NCBI GenBank assembly: GCA_013339765.2
Contig: JABSTR010000950.1
Span: 434,001 to 498,000, forward strand
DNA: 64,000 nt
Reading direction: 5' to 3'
From: Haemaphysalis longicornis
Lineage: Eukaryota; Arthropoda; Arachnida; Ixodida; Ixodidae
Shown here: in pieces, positions 11,463-23,139 of the stretch
How positions within the stretch are numbered: the stretch's first letter is position 1
Layout: every line of letters starts with the position of its first letter
Notes under the pieces: model-generated
What the model was told of the DNA's origin: nothing
Database searches by the model: none
The model's input: only the letters and a program-made list of their open reading frames with translations
Translations under genes and position numbers: made by a program

Positions 11463-11678
11463 GCTGTCTGGCCTTTCAGCTGGGGAGGGACCATCGTGCA
11501 GCCCTACAACGCTGTCGCGGGCCTGTCCCACCTGCAAGAGGCTGCCGATGCCCGCCTGCTGCTTAGTAACGCCAGCCTGCAGAGGCCGCAGAGGAGCAGC
11601 GACAGCACACGGCTACCCAACTCAGCGGCCGCTCGGCAGCTGTCCTGTCTCCTGCAGCCGAGCCCGAGATGTGCATGG
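11463..11678 (+). pseudogene. Unit A exon E5
   Basis: Acceptor TTCTTTGCAG. It reads AVWPFSWGGTIVQPYNAVAG and then LSHLQEAADARLLLSNASL, the most telling delta-tubulin match in the window. It is 216 bp against 247 in B, a 31-bp difference that is not a multiple of three, so the downstream frame is lost. Donor GTATGT is intact. Confidence 0.83.
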
Positions 11679-11959
11679 GTATGTGATGTCCGGTAATGGT
11701 TCCAGAGCTCTTATTGCATTATTGGGAAACATGCACACGTTTAAATTGGGAAATATTGGCCCTCAGCCAAACCGAAGTATACTCATACCTTCAAAAGGAT
11801 TGCCGTGAGCAGTATCTTCATGCCACCACGGCGCCATGGAGCATTTACAGGCTGCGGTGTGGTGATATGTGAATAAAATTTGCTCTCTTATTAACCTTCT
11901 GCGGGGGACGTGGTACGGGAGTTTAATTGCCGGGGCCACACGGAGCACATGATCCTGTT

Positions 11960-12047
11960 GGATATGTTCTAGGCCACTGCATTCAATGTCGGTCTTTCAG
12001 GTGATGAGGTCTCGCCAAATCTCTCCGCAGATCCAACCGGTCCAGTA
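11960..12047 (+). pseudogene. Unit A exon E6 remnant
   Basis: Decayed sequence aligning with the second half of 29151-29276 in unit B. Shared pieces include TCTTTCAG-like sequence, GCCAAATCTCT (as in unit C) and CCGGTCCAGTATTTACCTTGTT. The donor GT is lost (CAGTATT for CTGGTATG). It lies immediately before the MITE at 12057. Confidence 0.5.
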
Positions 12048-12056
12048 TTTACCTTG

Positions 12057-12486
12057 TTTAAAGGGACCCTGCAACATCTTTTTTCAACTTTTTTAGGAAT
12101 CTTAAGTCCTTGAAGAACGTAGTTTCCCAACTCATCCAGTGCTTAGATTAAAGGGCCGCAAATCACCTTAGCCAAATAACTGCTCTATGCCATCAATTGA
12201 ATCTTGCTCAAACTATTTTTCCTTTGTTCCCAGTTTTGGCGTCCTTTGACCCGCTGGAATTATGTCAATACTTCGGGGTAGTGCTTATTGACCGGCTTTT
12301 CTTCAGTTAGCAATGAATCATTTGAAATCCACTTTTAAAAAAGTCACAAAAGCAAAGCAGAACCGGAAGGCATATCTGCTGCGAAGAGCAAATCCGTGCT
12401 GGCGATTATTATAGCTTCCGCATAGCTTCCAGACGCGAATGAAAGAGTGAAAGCGTTTATCGGAAGTGTTGCAGAGTCCCTTTAAA
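12057..12486. mobile_element. 430-bp MITE, TTTAAAGGGACCCTGCAACA family
   Basis: Perfectly delimited by TTTAAAGGGACCCTGCAACA at the left and its near-perfect inverse (GTTGCAGAGTCCCTTTAAA) at the right. It contains no transposase frame. It inserted directly after the E6 remnant of unit A and is absent at that place in units B and C. Confidence 0.75.
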
Positions 12487-12624
12487 CTACTTAGCATGTT
12501 GCAGTACCTGAGCATCCTTCATAAGAGTTGACCACTGTTCATATTAGACTACGGCACGCTACGCGCACTTAATGTGGGCCAGTATACAGCCAGTCATGAC
12601 TAGTGAATCCTATTCTCCAAGTCA

Positions 12625-15600
12625 TTATGTTAACTCTGGCGTTGGAGTTGAGTCCTTCCTTTTTGATAAACCCCATACTCATGGATCTTCCCTCATTACC
12701 CTCCCTCCCCCCCAAAAAAACTACGTTTAACTCTGGCGTTGGAGTTGAGTCCTTCCTTTTTGATAAACCCCATACTCATGGATCTTCCCTCATTAACCTC
12801 CCTCCCCCCCCCAAAAAAAACTACGTTTAACTCTGGCGTTGGAGTTGAGTCCTTCCTTTTTGATAAACCCCATACTCATGGATCTTCCCTCATTACCCTC
12901 CCTCCCCCCCAAAAAAAACTACGTTTAACTCTGGCGTTGGAGTTGAGTCCTTCCTTTTTGATAAACCCCATACTCATGGATCTTCCCTCATGGATCTTTG
13001 GAGTTGAGTCCCTTTTTGATAAACATTATGGATCCCTCCCTCATTACCCCCCCCCCCCCCAAAAAAACTACGTTTAACTCTGGCGTTGGAGTTGAGTCCT
13101 TCCTTTTTGATAAACCCCATACTCATGGATCTTCCCTCATTACCCTCCCTCCCCCCCAAAAAAACTACGTTTAACTCTGGCGTTGGAGTTGAGTCCTTCC
13201 TTTTTGATAAACCCCATACTCATGGATCTTCCCTCATTACCCTCCCTCCCCCCCCCAAAAAACTACGTTTAACTCTGGCGTTGGAGTTGAGTCCTTCCTT
13301 TTTGATAAACCCCATACTCATGGATCTTCCCTCATTACCCTCCCTCCTCCCCCCCAAAAAACTACGTTTAACTCTGGCGTTGGAGTTGAGTCCTTCCTTT
13401 TTGATAAACCCCATACTCATGGATCTTCCCTCATTACCCTCCCTCCCCCCCCAAAAAAAACTACGTTTAACTCTGGCGTTGGAGTTGAGTCCTTCCTTTT
13501 TGATAAACCCCATACTCATGGATCTTCCCTCATTACCCTCCCTCCACCCCCCCCAAAAAAAACTACGTTTAACTCTGGCGTTGGAGTTGAGTCCTTCCTT
13601 TTTGATAAACCCCCTACTCATGGATCTTCCCTCATTAACCTCCCTCCCCCCAAAAAACTACGTTTAAATCTGGCGTTGGAGTTGAGTCCTTCCTTTTTGA
13701 TAAACCCCATACTCATGGATCTTCCCTCATTACCCCCCCCCCCCCCCCCAAAAAAAACTACGTTTAACTCTGGCGTTGGAGTTGAGTCCTTCCTTTTTGA
13801 TAAACCCCATACTCATGGATCTTCCCTCATTACCCTCCCTCCCCCCCAAAAAAACTACGTTTAAACTCTGGCGTTGGAGTTGAGTCCTTCCTTTTTGATA
13901 AACCCCATACTCAGGGATCTCCCTCATTACCCTCCCTCCCCCCCCCAAAAAAACTACGTTTAACTCTGGCATTGGAGTTGAGTCCTTCCTTTTTGATAAA
14001 CCCCATACTCATGGGATCTTCCCTCATTTACCCTCCCTCCCCCCCAAAAAAACTACGTTTAACTCTGGCGTTGGAGTTGAGTCCTTCCTTTTTGATAAAC
14101 CCATACTCATGGATCTTCCCTCATTACCCTCCCTCCCCCCCCCAAAAAAACTACGTTTAACTCTGGCGTTGGAGTTGAGTCCTTCCTTTTTGATAAACCC
14201 CATACTCATGGATCTTCCCTCATTACCTCCCTCCCCCCCAAAAAAACTACGTTTTAACTCTGGCGTTGGAGTTGAGTCCTTCCTTTTTGATAAACCCCAT
14301 ACTCATGGATCTTCCCTCATTACCCTCCCTCCCCCCCCAAAAAAACTACGTTTAACTCTGGCGTTGGAGTTGAGTCCTTCCTTTTTGATAAACCCCATAC
14401 TCATGGATCTTCCCTCATTACCCTCCCTCCCCCCCCAAAAAAACTACGTTTAACTCCTGGCGTTGGAGTTGAGTCCTTCCTTTTTGATAAACCCCATACT
14501 CATGGATCTTCCCTCATTACCCTCCCTCCCCCCCCCAAAAAACTACGTTTAACTCTGGCGTGGAGTTGAGTCCTTCCTTTTTGATAAACCCCATACTCAT
14601 GGATCTTCCCTCATTACCCTCCCTCCCCCCCCAAAAAAACTACGTTTAACTCTGGCGTTGGAGTTGAGTCCTTCCTTTTTGATAAACCCCATACTCATGG
14701 ATCTTCCCTCATTACCCTCCCTCCCCCCCAAAAAAAACTACGTTTAACTCTGGCGTTGGAGTTGAGTCCTTCCTTTTTGATAAACCCCATACTCATGGAT
14801 CTTCCCTCATTACCCTCCCTCCCCCCCCAAAAAAACTACGTTTAACTCTGGCGTTGGAGTTGAGTCCTTCCTTTTTGATAAACCCCATACTCATGGATCT
14901 TCCCTCATTACCCTCCCTCCCCCCCAAAAAAACTACGTTTAACTCTGGCGTTGGAGTTGAGTCCTTCCTTTTTGATAAACCCCATACTCATGGATCTTCC
15001 CTCATTACCTCCCTCCCCCCCCAAAAAAACTACGTTTAACTCTGGCGTTGGAGTTGAGTCCTTCCTTTTTGATAAACCCCATACTCATGGATTCTTCCCT
15101 CATTACCCTCCCTCCCCCCCAAAAAAACTACGTTTAACTCTGGCGTTGGAGTGAGTCCTTCCTTTTTGATAAACCCCATACTCCATGGATCTTCCCTCAT
15201 TACCCCTCCCTCCCCCCCAAAAAAAACTACGTTTAACTCTGGCATTGGCAGTTGAGTCCTTCCTTTTGATAAACCCCATACTCATGGATCTTCCCTCATT
15301 ACCACCCTCCTCCCCCCCAAAAAACTACGTTTAACTCTGGCGTTGGAGTTGAAGTCCTTCCTTTTTGATAAACCCCCATACTCATGGATCTTCCCTCATT
15401 AACCTCCCTCCCCCCCAAAAAAACTACGTTTTAACTCTGGCGTTGTAGTTGAGTCCTTCCTTTTGATAAACCCCATACTCATGGATCTTCCCTCATTACC
15501 CTCCCTCCCCCCCCAAAAAAACTACGTTTAACTCTGGCGTTGGAGTTTGAGTCCTTCCTTTTTGATAAACCCCCATACTCATGGATCTTCCCTCATTACC

Positions 15601-15632
15601 CTCCCTCCCCCCCCCCCAAAAAAACTATGTTT
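12625..15632 (+). repeat. Minisatellite, about 31 units of ~97 bp
   Basis: Each unit contains CTCTGGCGTTGGAGTTGAGT, CCTTCCTTTTTGATAAACCC, CATACTCATGGATCTTCCCT and a run of 6-15 C followed by 5-8 A. I count 31 occurrences of TTTGATAAAC. Units differ mainly in the C and A homopolymer lengths and single-base indels. The fifth unit (about 12987-13070) is rearranged and shortened. The reverse strand carries a G-run in each unit. The array lies in an intron of pseudogene A. Its apparent reading frames (LSPSFLINPILMDLPSL repeats) are a by-product of the repeat. Confidence 0.97.
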
Positions 15633-16405
15633 ATTAAATTGTGTTAAGCCTACCGGCTCCCCGGAAATTTTACCATTGACCCTAACACTCGTGCTGGCAA
15701 AGTGGGGCTATCCATAGCCAGAGACGCATAATTAATAATACGCAGATGCCGTAAAGTTAGGAGGAATTCCTAATCAAGATTCAGAAAGATTTACAACTCG
15801 CAAAAGTACAACCCATTATAACAGAACTATCGTTAAAAGTGGGCCATTGACAAAGTATCTTCCCTTCAGTGGGCGGCCTGCGGGAAGTTTTTCTCTGTGC
15901 TGTTTACACACGCGGATCTGCTTAGTGCTGCGTCTAAGACATTCCGTTTCAGCGCCAGAGCTTGCTAGTTTAACTGCGGGCAGCGGGGTCAGCTTGTTCT
16001 TTATAGAGTCTATACAAACAGAATCGACAGTGGGTCGATATTTCGCCTCCGTGTTAAAAGTGCAGCCATGCTGGCGGCCTAAATAAATCCGTATTGCTTA
16101 ACCTTGGCGTGCCTCGTAACTGGATAAAACGGAATTGTTTCACCGAAGTGTGTTTCGCAACATAGCCTGAAAAGTTACGGCAACCCTGCTTGTACAGTCC
16201 TTACGCTTTGGGTCTAGCGGAAGGCGTGTTCTCGGAAGCATATTCTTCGCTACATTTTCAAAGACAAAGAGGGTGCTGGAAACTACACAACCATTGGGAG
16301 TCCCTATGTAGGGGTGGAAAATCCCCTTAATTATCCATGTTTCCAGTTAGCCGTAGTTGAGGCGAAGATACTTACAGTACGAATTCCGCGTGTGCGCTCC
16401 GCATA
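15633..16405. other. Intronic, no recognisable feature
   Basis: Unique-looking sequence between the minisatellite and the Tigger-like element. An open frame at 15847-16086 has no recognisable domain. Confidence 0.45.
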
Positions 16406-16979
16406 CAGCAAAATCTCATTATATCTAACTCGGTTACTTCGAACTTCTGGTTAATTCGAACTCACGCCCTGGTCCCGGCACAGCCCTGTATATTTCAATG
16501 GGGGAAAATTCCTGATACTTCGAACGCGTCGGTATCCACAGTGGTTAATTCGAACTGGGATCCACGGGTTCTTATCGCTTTTCGCAAAAGTCGGCCCAGA
16601 GTGATTACAATGTGTTGAAAATCAAAACCAAACCAAATTTACCAGATATGCAAAGCAACGAAACAAAAAGACAACAGCGCGGTACGCGCTACGCTGCTGC
16701 AACAGCTTATTTCTGCTCTACAGAGGGCGCCATGATACAGGCGCCACTGCTCCGCGCATGCCATTATTATTTACAAAACACTATTTGCGAAATCACCTGC
16801 CACAAACGTGTAGTTGCGCCTAATTCGTGATACCGAGTTCAGAGGTGGCTTCTCTGCGTTCTGACCGCACAATGTGGCGCGATTTTCATCCATTCTAGCA
16901 CCCTCCCGCTTATTCTAACTCCGCTTAATTCGAACCATCTTATGGCCCCCTTCGAATTCGAATTAACGATCTTTTACTG
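16406..16979. mobile_element. Tigger/pogo-like non-autonomous element
   Basis: The left end reads CAGCAAAATCTCATTATATC and the right end, inverted, CAGTAAAAGATCGTTAATTC. Both are followed inward by repeated TTCGAAC/TTAATTCGAA motifs, the hallmark of Tigger-type ends in many animals. A TA precedes the left end; the right TA is not immediately adjacent (AATA). The 574-bp interior encodes no transposase. Confidence 0.65.
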
Positions 16980-17061
16980 AATAAGGGTTTCTCTTGCTCT
17001 GTTTAGTAACGAATAACAAATGGAGTAGTTAACGCTCTTCCATCATGCTACGACCCCACAG

Positions 17062-17429
17062 CTAGGTGAGGAACAAACCGATGCGCTGCCCGGCCGAGCT
17101 GAAGGTGGCGCACTGCGGCCATAGCGTGTCGTTAGTCGCTGGATCCGATGGACATCGCGTTCGACTGCATTACTGGCTGAAGGCGAGACGCCGCTCCTGG
17201 CCACCAATAAGAATGCCTTGCGGCCACCGCTTCCCCAGGCTGCGCAGGACGCATCGAGCCTTCCAAGGACTTCCTGCACCTATACCGGTACACCGACTTC
17301 GAAGACGGTGCTAATAAATTATTCGCGATGCTCGAAACTGTGCCGAATTGTTTTACAATGATTCGTCGTGGAACATCACCTCACACAGGGTCGCCACAAA
17401 CTTTGCACTGTGTCGGGCAGAGTGCATAA
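17062..17429 (+). pseudogene. Unit A last exon (C-terminal tubulin block)
   Basis: Acceptor CGACCCCACAG. It reads LATNKNALRPPLPQAAQDAS, matching the delta-tubulin block 'LVSNSQFLVKPLD...', then a frame change, then DFLHLYRYTDFEDGANKLFA, matching the '...IHQYTKFGIEEEDFLDSF' C-terminal helix region, and MLETV before the TAA at 17427-17429. This copy keeps the C-terminal helix best. The first part also contains a TGA-bearing frame (CTAGGTGAGG). Confidence 0.75.
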
Positions 17430-18279
17430 TGCAGATGCTTTGTGCCGTGGTGTATTGTGAATTCTGTTGTACGCGTTTTCGTCTACAGTGTGCATCGGTA
17501 TGGTGTTAACGTTTGCCGTATTGATGCTGTACGCTGGAAAAATAGCTATAAATTCCATTTGTGTTGCTTACGGCCTGTCTATCCAAAGAGGATAATGTAT
17601 CAGCCACATTATCTCGGCCATATTTTGAATCGTTATATTTTTACAGGAGCTGTTTTTTGCAATATTACTTGTCTATACCTAGGACATAAAGAACAATTTT
17701 TTTACAACCACAAACGCCCAGGCAGCACACAGAAATATTGCGCCAATATTGCACCACAAACAGAATTGGTCTGTACCTTTGGACATGAGTTCTTTGAGGA
17801 AAATAAGCCAAAGTACGCCACAGCCCGCCCGCATAGAATCAAGGTCATTTCTCAGGAGAGCCATAACCCATGCTCCCAGCTGCTAATAACTACGGCCGAG
17901 ATCATAGCCTGCTATTGGCATGAGCGTAGAAGATACCCACCGAGCGCATACCGAACTATCTTACAGCAAAGCTAACACTCTGTGCTAATTTAAACTCGTG
18001 CCCTCATGGCGCCAACCGCGCGCTTATGCCAGCCCACGATACCGTTCGTAGTATGCAAACAGGGAGTTTGTACGTTTATTCTCCCTCATCTTTCTGGTAA
18101 ACGCTGTCTTAATAGCTGATATTGCGCAGTTATAAATTCCTTCCATTTTAAAGCCAAGCTTTTTTTTGCTTCACTGATGGCCACCGTACGCTAAACTCTC
18201 TCAAGAAAAGCTAAATTTTGCCCATAGACAAGCCTGCGAAGTCTTCTCCCAGGCCTCTGAAAAAACACCAAGTCTAGTT
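17430..18279. other. No supported gene; 177-codon open frame of unknown nature
   Basis: A plus-strand frame at 17442-17975 is long for this window but shows no recognisable domain, no splice context and no copy in the other units. It is recorded as unexplained rather than as a gene. Confidence 0.3.
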
Positions 18280-18576
18280 CTCCTGCACACATTTCAAGAC
18301 ATAACCAAACATTACCGCACATCAAGACGACATTTTCCCCCTCCTCACTCGCAGCTTACAAAACCAGAAGAAGTAATACTACGGAGGCTTCAAACAAACA
18401 CCTTCCCTCACCCAACTTGCTTACATCGGATGTACCCTACACAATACCCTGCCACATGTGCATTCTGCCCTAACCCATGTACCCTCATATACATTATCTT
18501 GGGGTGCGCACACAACCCCACAATCAATGCTCCTGATTTTATGGGGATAAGCGTCCCGGCCGCATCAGCGCCATAA
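18280..18576 (+). mobile_element. I-clade LINE C-terminal fragment
   Basis: An ATG-less frame reads FQDITKHYRTSRRHFPPPHS, then EEVILRRLQTNTFPHPTCL, MYPTQYPATCAFC and LGCAHNP before a stop. This is the cysteine/histidine tail downstream of RNase H in tick I-like elements, similar to 480-600 and 23840-23990. Only the tail survives. Confidence 0.7.
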
Positions 18577-19140
18577 TGATGATCAGCTTACCTGACCTGG
18601 ATTGTCTGGGATCTGGCTGATGCTCACTGTTGTCCGAATATGTAAAAAACCTTTTTGCAGCGGTTCAGTGCGAACTCGCTCTGAATGCCTGGAGCGGCAT
18701 TCGCGATTCAAAACTCATCCACATCCTTTCACCACTATCATCATCAGACTAACACATCAGCAGTGCCGGCTAGAAGGAAACGTGAAAGTAAAAAAAAAAC
18801 CTCATCAACCACAACGCCCGTTCCTAAAGTGGTGACGTGAACCCGGCCAGCGGCACACCGACATATGGGGGGACCCGCCGATCCTTCGAGCCACGGCACC
18901 TCTTACGAGGCTACCCTTTTTTCTCTGAAGAACCTCCTTTGGGAAGCAGCTCCGCTGCGTCCTCGTCCTCCCAAGCCCCCGCTTAATCGGCCAGAGGAGG
19001 TAAACGCACGCTCTCCGCAAACGATTACCCTCTGCGCTACGCCGGCCGATCGGCCACCTAATCGCGCGGCAGCCGCCCCTACACCGACGACACTAAATCA
19101 CGGAAAAGTCACAGCCCGCCTCGGCCCCTTACCGCCTCAC
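18577..19140. other. No supported gene; start of a duplicated region
   Basis: Contains CGCTTAATCGGCCAGAGG near 18980, which recurs in altered form near 19506 (CGCTTAATCGGTCAG). Confidence 0.4.
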
Positions 19141-19725
19141 CGAGCTATTTCCGTGCAGAAATCCGTCTATCCGAAAGCCAATGCCTTCAACTGCCCTGCT
19201 CCAGTCCAAAGAACAAGTTTAAGTGCCGCCGTCAATCCGAAATAAGGGAGTGAAGCGTTACGCTTCCAACCCTTAGAAACGGGGGAGCACGGCAGCTGGA
19301 GGAAGCGCCGCTCCTCGCGCAGCCATGGACATGGACACAGGCTCGTGGCCGCGCGACCCAACACGGGGGTGGGTTTCTGGTTTTGCCTTGCGAACGGTCG
19401 TCCTGCCTGAGGCTCCTTCCTCTCGCCCGAAGCGCCCTACACATCAGCGCAGGTGCGAAGTGAAATATTCCTTTCTTACTCTTTTTTCTCCTTAATCAAA
19501 GCACCCGCTTAATCGGTCAGTTAAACGATTAACGCCGGCCGATTAATCGAGTTAAATTTTTAATCGAGGTGCAGGTCTATCCGAAAGCCAATGCCTTCAA
19601 AGTCCAAAGAACAAGTTTAAAATCCAAAGCGTTACGCTTGAAACGCACTGGAGGAAAGCCACCTCACCCAATGGGTTTCAACAAAGACACATCAGCGCAG
19701 GTGCGAAGTCAAAAAATTATTCCTG
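19141..19725 (+). repeat. Duplicated segment
   Basis: GTCTATCCGAAAGCCAATGC occurs at about 19162 and 19576, and CACATCAGCGCAGGTGCGAA at about 19441 and 19688. In both copies the two blocks are in the same order, the second copy being shorter. No repeat family recognised. Confidence 0.6.
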
Positions 19726-21329
19726 GCAAGTACGCCCCGTCGGCACCTACCAAAAACTTCAGGGGCATCATCATCATCCTCAAAGAAGAAACTCAGGCGA
19801 CATGAACGATTCCATCATGAGATTGCACTTTCATTCGACTCGGTTTGCGGCGGAAAAAAGCTTCCTCTTTCAACCATCGTTGTTCTTAGACGAACGATCT
19901 TTGAAATTTTTAATATACGCCGCTCCGTTTCTTCCTTCCGTTTCAAACAAAGCTTGTATTGGCTGAACCCCGTCGCCGACGAAACCCTCCTCTTTCCCCT
20001 TCGCTCTCTCCACGCCCGCAGTTGAAGGTCGGAATTCTCACCCTACCACAAGTGGCGGGCGGGATCGCGACACACTCCCAGCTAATCACACGCGCTCTCC
20101 TTCTGGAGAAGGGAAAGGGAGGTTACCTACTTCAAGCCCAACTGGGCCACGGGTAGGCCGCGCTTGGTCCACTCTGAGGCAGCGCTGAAAGAACTTGCGC
20201 GTGTTCGGCGATCTTATCTTTAATTTTGGCAATTGGAAAGCCGGGTGAAACGACAACAGCGGGCGGCTGAATGGGGTTCGGCAACCAGGGGTTGGACATT
20301 TTGTTTGACAGAGATTTCGCAATAAAGTGGCTTACTGTTTCACAGGGTGGCAAAAGCTTCGCGTGTGCCGCTGTTCCCTGTAGCGAATGGGTTCTTTAGT
20401 TTGTTTGTCCACAAGGTAAATTATACCTATCGTCTACTGAGCCTAGTAAACTGGCTGATTCCCTAATGCCGTTACGTGCTGCCCTCGTGCGGGCAATGCT
20501 TAAAACTTTCAGACAATAAGAAGGCGAAAGGCTAGTCATACCTTCTAGTGATATGCTGTCGAACTTTCTGTTCAACATTTCTGCAGCGACGATCATCTCT
20601 TGACCAGCCCCTCCGAAGTTTGCCTTGCTTGGTTCCCATCTCTAGGAGCCTCACTTCTTTCCCGTAGTTACCTTTCCCTACTCAACGCAGCTCCTATTTC
20701 ACCTGCGACAGCGGCGAACACCCTCCCATGGCTCTGCTTTTCTTGAAGCGATCCCAGGATCGCACTCGCTCGGACCAGGCCTTAAACTTTTTTTAGTGCC
20801 ACCGATTTGGTGTACCTTGCAACGCGCTTGCATACAGATCTAAGGCTTTCGCATTAGAAACAGAAATTCATAACTGCAAGGGGCTTTTGGCGATGTCTCC
20901 TGCGCAGTGGCTGACCCAACGCTGTCCTGGATATACCAGTGGAATCCATTTAAATGGAATTCAAAATTTAAATAGGATTCATAGTTTTGTTTTTCCCGCC
21001 AGTCTGAAGTGTCCCTCACACCTGTGTGATGCCGCCTGCTAAGATGGCGCATTTCGACAGTTACAGATTGGCATCGCCAGACGCTTGCTTGATTTGTAAT
21101 CAACCTTAATCCTTGAAACATTACTTATGTGATAGTCGCGCGCTTTCCTGAACAGAGGATACCCTTGCCTCAAGCCAAAAAATGCCCCATTTCTTTCATT
21201 CGGCGCGAGCAGCCTTGGATACCGGAAGATAGAAATTTGCTCCCTCCGACACATGTCATTGTGACATTTGGGCTTACTTGGTTTTCTCATACTGACCATC
21301 ATAATCCATAGTAATCATAATCAGCCTAC
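19726..21329. other. No supported gene
   Basis: Short frames only. Contains an imperfect palindromic stretch CCATTTAAATGGAATTC near 20947 but nothing assignable. Confidence 0.4.
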
Positions 21330-22300
21330 TCAGCTTCAGTGCAGGACGAATACCTCTCCCATTGACCACCAACCACTCCTGTCCTGCGCTGCTCGAGTCC
21401 ACCATTTACCCCGAAATTTTTCTATTTCATCCCTCCGTCGTGTTATTGGCCTTCCCTTTCTTCCAAACACATCTCTTGATATCCGCTCCGTTACCCTAAT
21501 TGTCATCCGGTTGTCGATTCGTCTCACTACATGGCCAGCCCTAGTGTATTTCTTTTCCTTTATTTGAACAATGATATCTTCTACTCTAGTTTATTCTATA
21601 ATCCAGGTTCACTACATGGCCAGCCCAAGTCCATTTTTTTCTTTATTTGAACTATGATATCTTGTACTCTAGTTTGTTCTACAATCCAGGTAGCTCGTTT
21701 CCTGTCCCTGAGTGTTACTGCTAACATTAATCGTTCCATGGCCCATTGAGCAGACCTATGTTTGCTTTCTACTTGTTTAGTAAGGCGCCAAGTTTCAGCT
21801 CCATACGTCATAACCGGCAATATGCGCTGGTTGTAGATTTTTTTTAGTGACAGAGGTAGCTTACTTTTCATTATTTGGAGTGCTTGACGAGTGCTCCCCA
21901 AACCGTGTTTATTCGGCGCCGGATTTTTCTCTCGTGGTTCGGGGGAGAACTAACCACCTGTCCGAGGTAGTTGTATTCTTTCACTTGTTCTAGCATTGCG
22001 TTTCCTAAGCTGAAGGAGACGATTTTAGCAGGCTTACACCTCATTAGTTTAGATCTATTCATATTTCTTTTTAGCTCAACGGCCGCCCATTCTGATATTA
22101 GTTCCTCAAGCATTTTTTGCAAGTGTTCTGCAGTCTCACTCATCAAGACTATGTCGTCCGCAAACCTCAAATGGCTCACGTATTAGCCGTTTATCCTTAA
22201 TCCTATCTTTTTCCATTCAGGATTTCTAAATAACCCCTCCGGACGAGTTATGAATAGTTGTAGAGTGATGGTATTACTCTTTAGCCTATTCACAACCCGC
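21330..22300 (-). mobile_element. RTE-like LINE fragment, reverse transcriptase to C-terminus
   Basis: On the minus strand three overlapping frames read ITLQLFITRPEGLFRNPEWK, then VSHLRFADDIVLMSE (the FADD catalytic box), EYNYLGQVV, YNQRILPVMTYGAETWRLTK, AMERLMLAVTLRDRKRATWI and finally RRRDEIEKFRGKWWTRAAQD. This block order is that of endonuclease/reverse-transcriptase proteins of RTE-like elements. Frameshifts near 21880 and 22185 and the missing N-terminal half show it is dead. A duplicated stretch (CAGCCCAAGTCCATTTTTTT and relatives) occurs near 21536 and 21618. Confidence 0.8.
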
Positions 22301-22379
22301 GGCCAATCACCCTGTGTAGGAACGCTCCAAAATGCCACAGGCAAAGAACAGGAAAGATGGCTTGTGTGGCACAAAAGAG

Positions 22380-22882
22380 TGGGTACACGCCATTTAAGAT
22401 AAGAGAAATAGCTGCGCGTACCTCAATTTTTATGAATTCTTTCTTTCCCCGTTCCATCAAGCATTGGAATCACCTTCACCTTGGAATCACCTTCCGGGAA
22501 TGATAAGCGACGATAAATTTTTTGAATTGTTAACCCAGCATTTACTCAGTGAATAGTACGGCGTTTGTGCTTTTTCCTTCTTGCAATGTTTTAAAAATCT
22601 GTCTTGTATATGCCCTGTTTTAAGCCATGTTTTGTGACTTTTTATGTCCTCTTTCATGCCTTGCTAGCAGTCCTTACCACATATCGTGCAATTGTTAACT
22701 GTGGTGCTTATGCTTATTTGTTTTCATATTGTTGTTTGCTTGTACATTTTAATTACTTCTTTGTAAACTTTTTCTGACTGTAGCATTTGAAACTGTCAAG
22801 CGCAATTATTTATGCCTTGTGTGAATCACCCCCTACTGTAATGCCCTCGGGCTAATGTAGGTACTTAAATAAATCAATTAAT
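22380..22882 (+). mobile_element. CR1/L2-like LINE 3' end
   Basis: A short frame NSFFPRSIKHWNHLHLG and then a stop near 22556 is the end of a CR1/L2-type ORF2. It is followed by a 3' UTR ending in CTGTAATGCCCTCGGGC and an (AATAAATCAATTA) tail. It lies just upstream of unit B. Confidence 0.75.
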
Positions 22883-22939
22883 TAAATAATTTTTGGTACC
22901 AACCAAACGAAGATGCTAACGTGTCTGCTTTTTCCGCAG

Positions 22940-23067
22940 TAGAAGAGCACGTGGTGTGCGGTCACCACGTTTTCTTTGGGCGCGAAAAGGAATAATTCGG
23001 AAAGCGACCGGCGTGGAGACTCTCTGTTCTTGGCACCCGATGCTCCGTACTTTGGCTTCTTTTTCAG
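22940..23067 (+). pseudogene. Unit B exon E1 (putative start exon)
   Basis: 128 bp between acceptor TTTCCGCAG and donor GTAAGC. The conserved ATG is at 23040; it reads MLRTLASFS and leaves one base, which joins E2 to give SEIRHVAVQL. The earlier part has no conserved open frame across copies and may be 5' UTR. Confidence 0.6.
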
Positions 23068-23139
23068 GTAAGCGGCCTTCACTGTTTCCTTCTTCAGTAA
23101 GCTTCTGCGGGTGGTTAAGAGATGGCGGGACAGTTGTTC

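Larger units (their letters stand above)
9208..17429 (+). pseudogene. Delta-tubulin-like pseudogene, unit A
   Basis: Delta tubulin is the tubulin needed for triplet microtubules in centrioles and basal bodies. Seven exon remnants run in order: E1 9208-9336, E2 9540-9653, E3 9718-9781, E4 10837-11133, E5 11463-11678, E6 about 11960-12047 and the last exon 17062-17429. E4 keeps LGTGSGLATR, the GTP-contacting loop of tubulins, and E5 keeps VWPFSWGGTIVQPYNAV, which resembles the delta-tubulin block around WPY...VIVQNYN better than alpha, beta, gamma or epsilon. Damage: E1 is one base too long for the shared phase, E2 lacks 16 bp relative to C and reads into TAG, and E5 is net out of frame against B. 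The intron before the last exon is swollen by a minisatellite, a MITE and a Tigger-like element. A functional shorter product is unlikely. Assignment comes from by-eye comparison with known TUBD1 features. Confidence 0.82.

Noticed and set aside
12603..15285. Many plus and minus frames across 12.6-15.3 kb that look like a repeat protein (LSPSFLINPILMDLPSL)
   Set aside because: They arise from the 97-bp minisatellite. Units have frame-breaking indels in the C/A runs, and the frame is kept only by chance over a few units.
17442..17975. 177-codon plus-strand open frame
   Set aside because: Long for the window, but without a domain, splice context or a copy in the other units. Left unexplained rather than called a gene.
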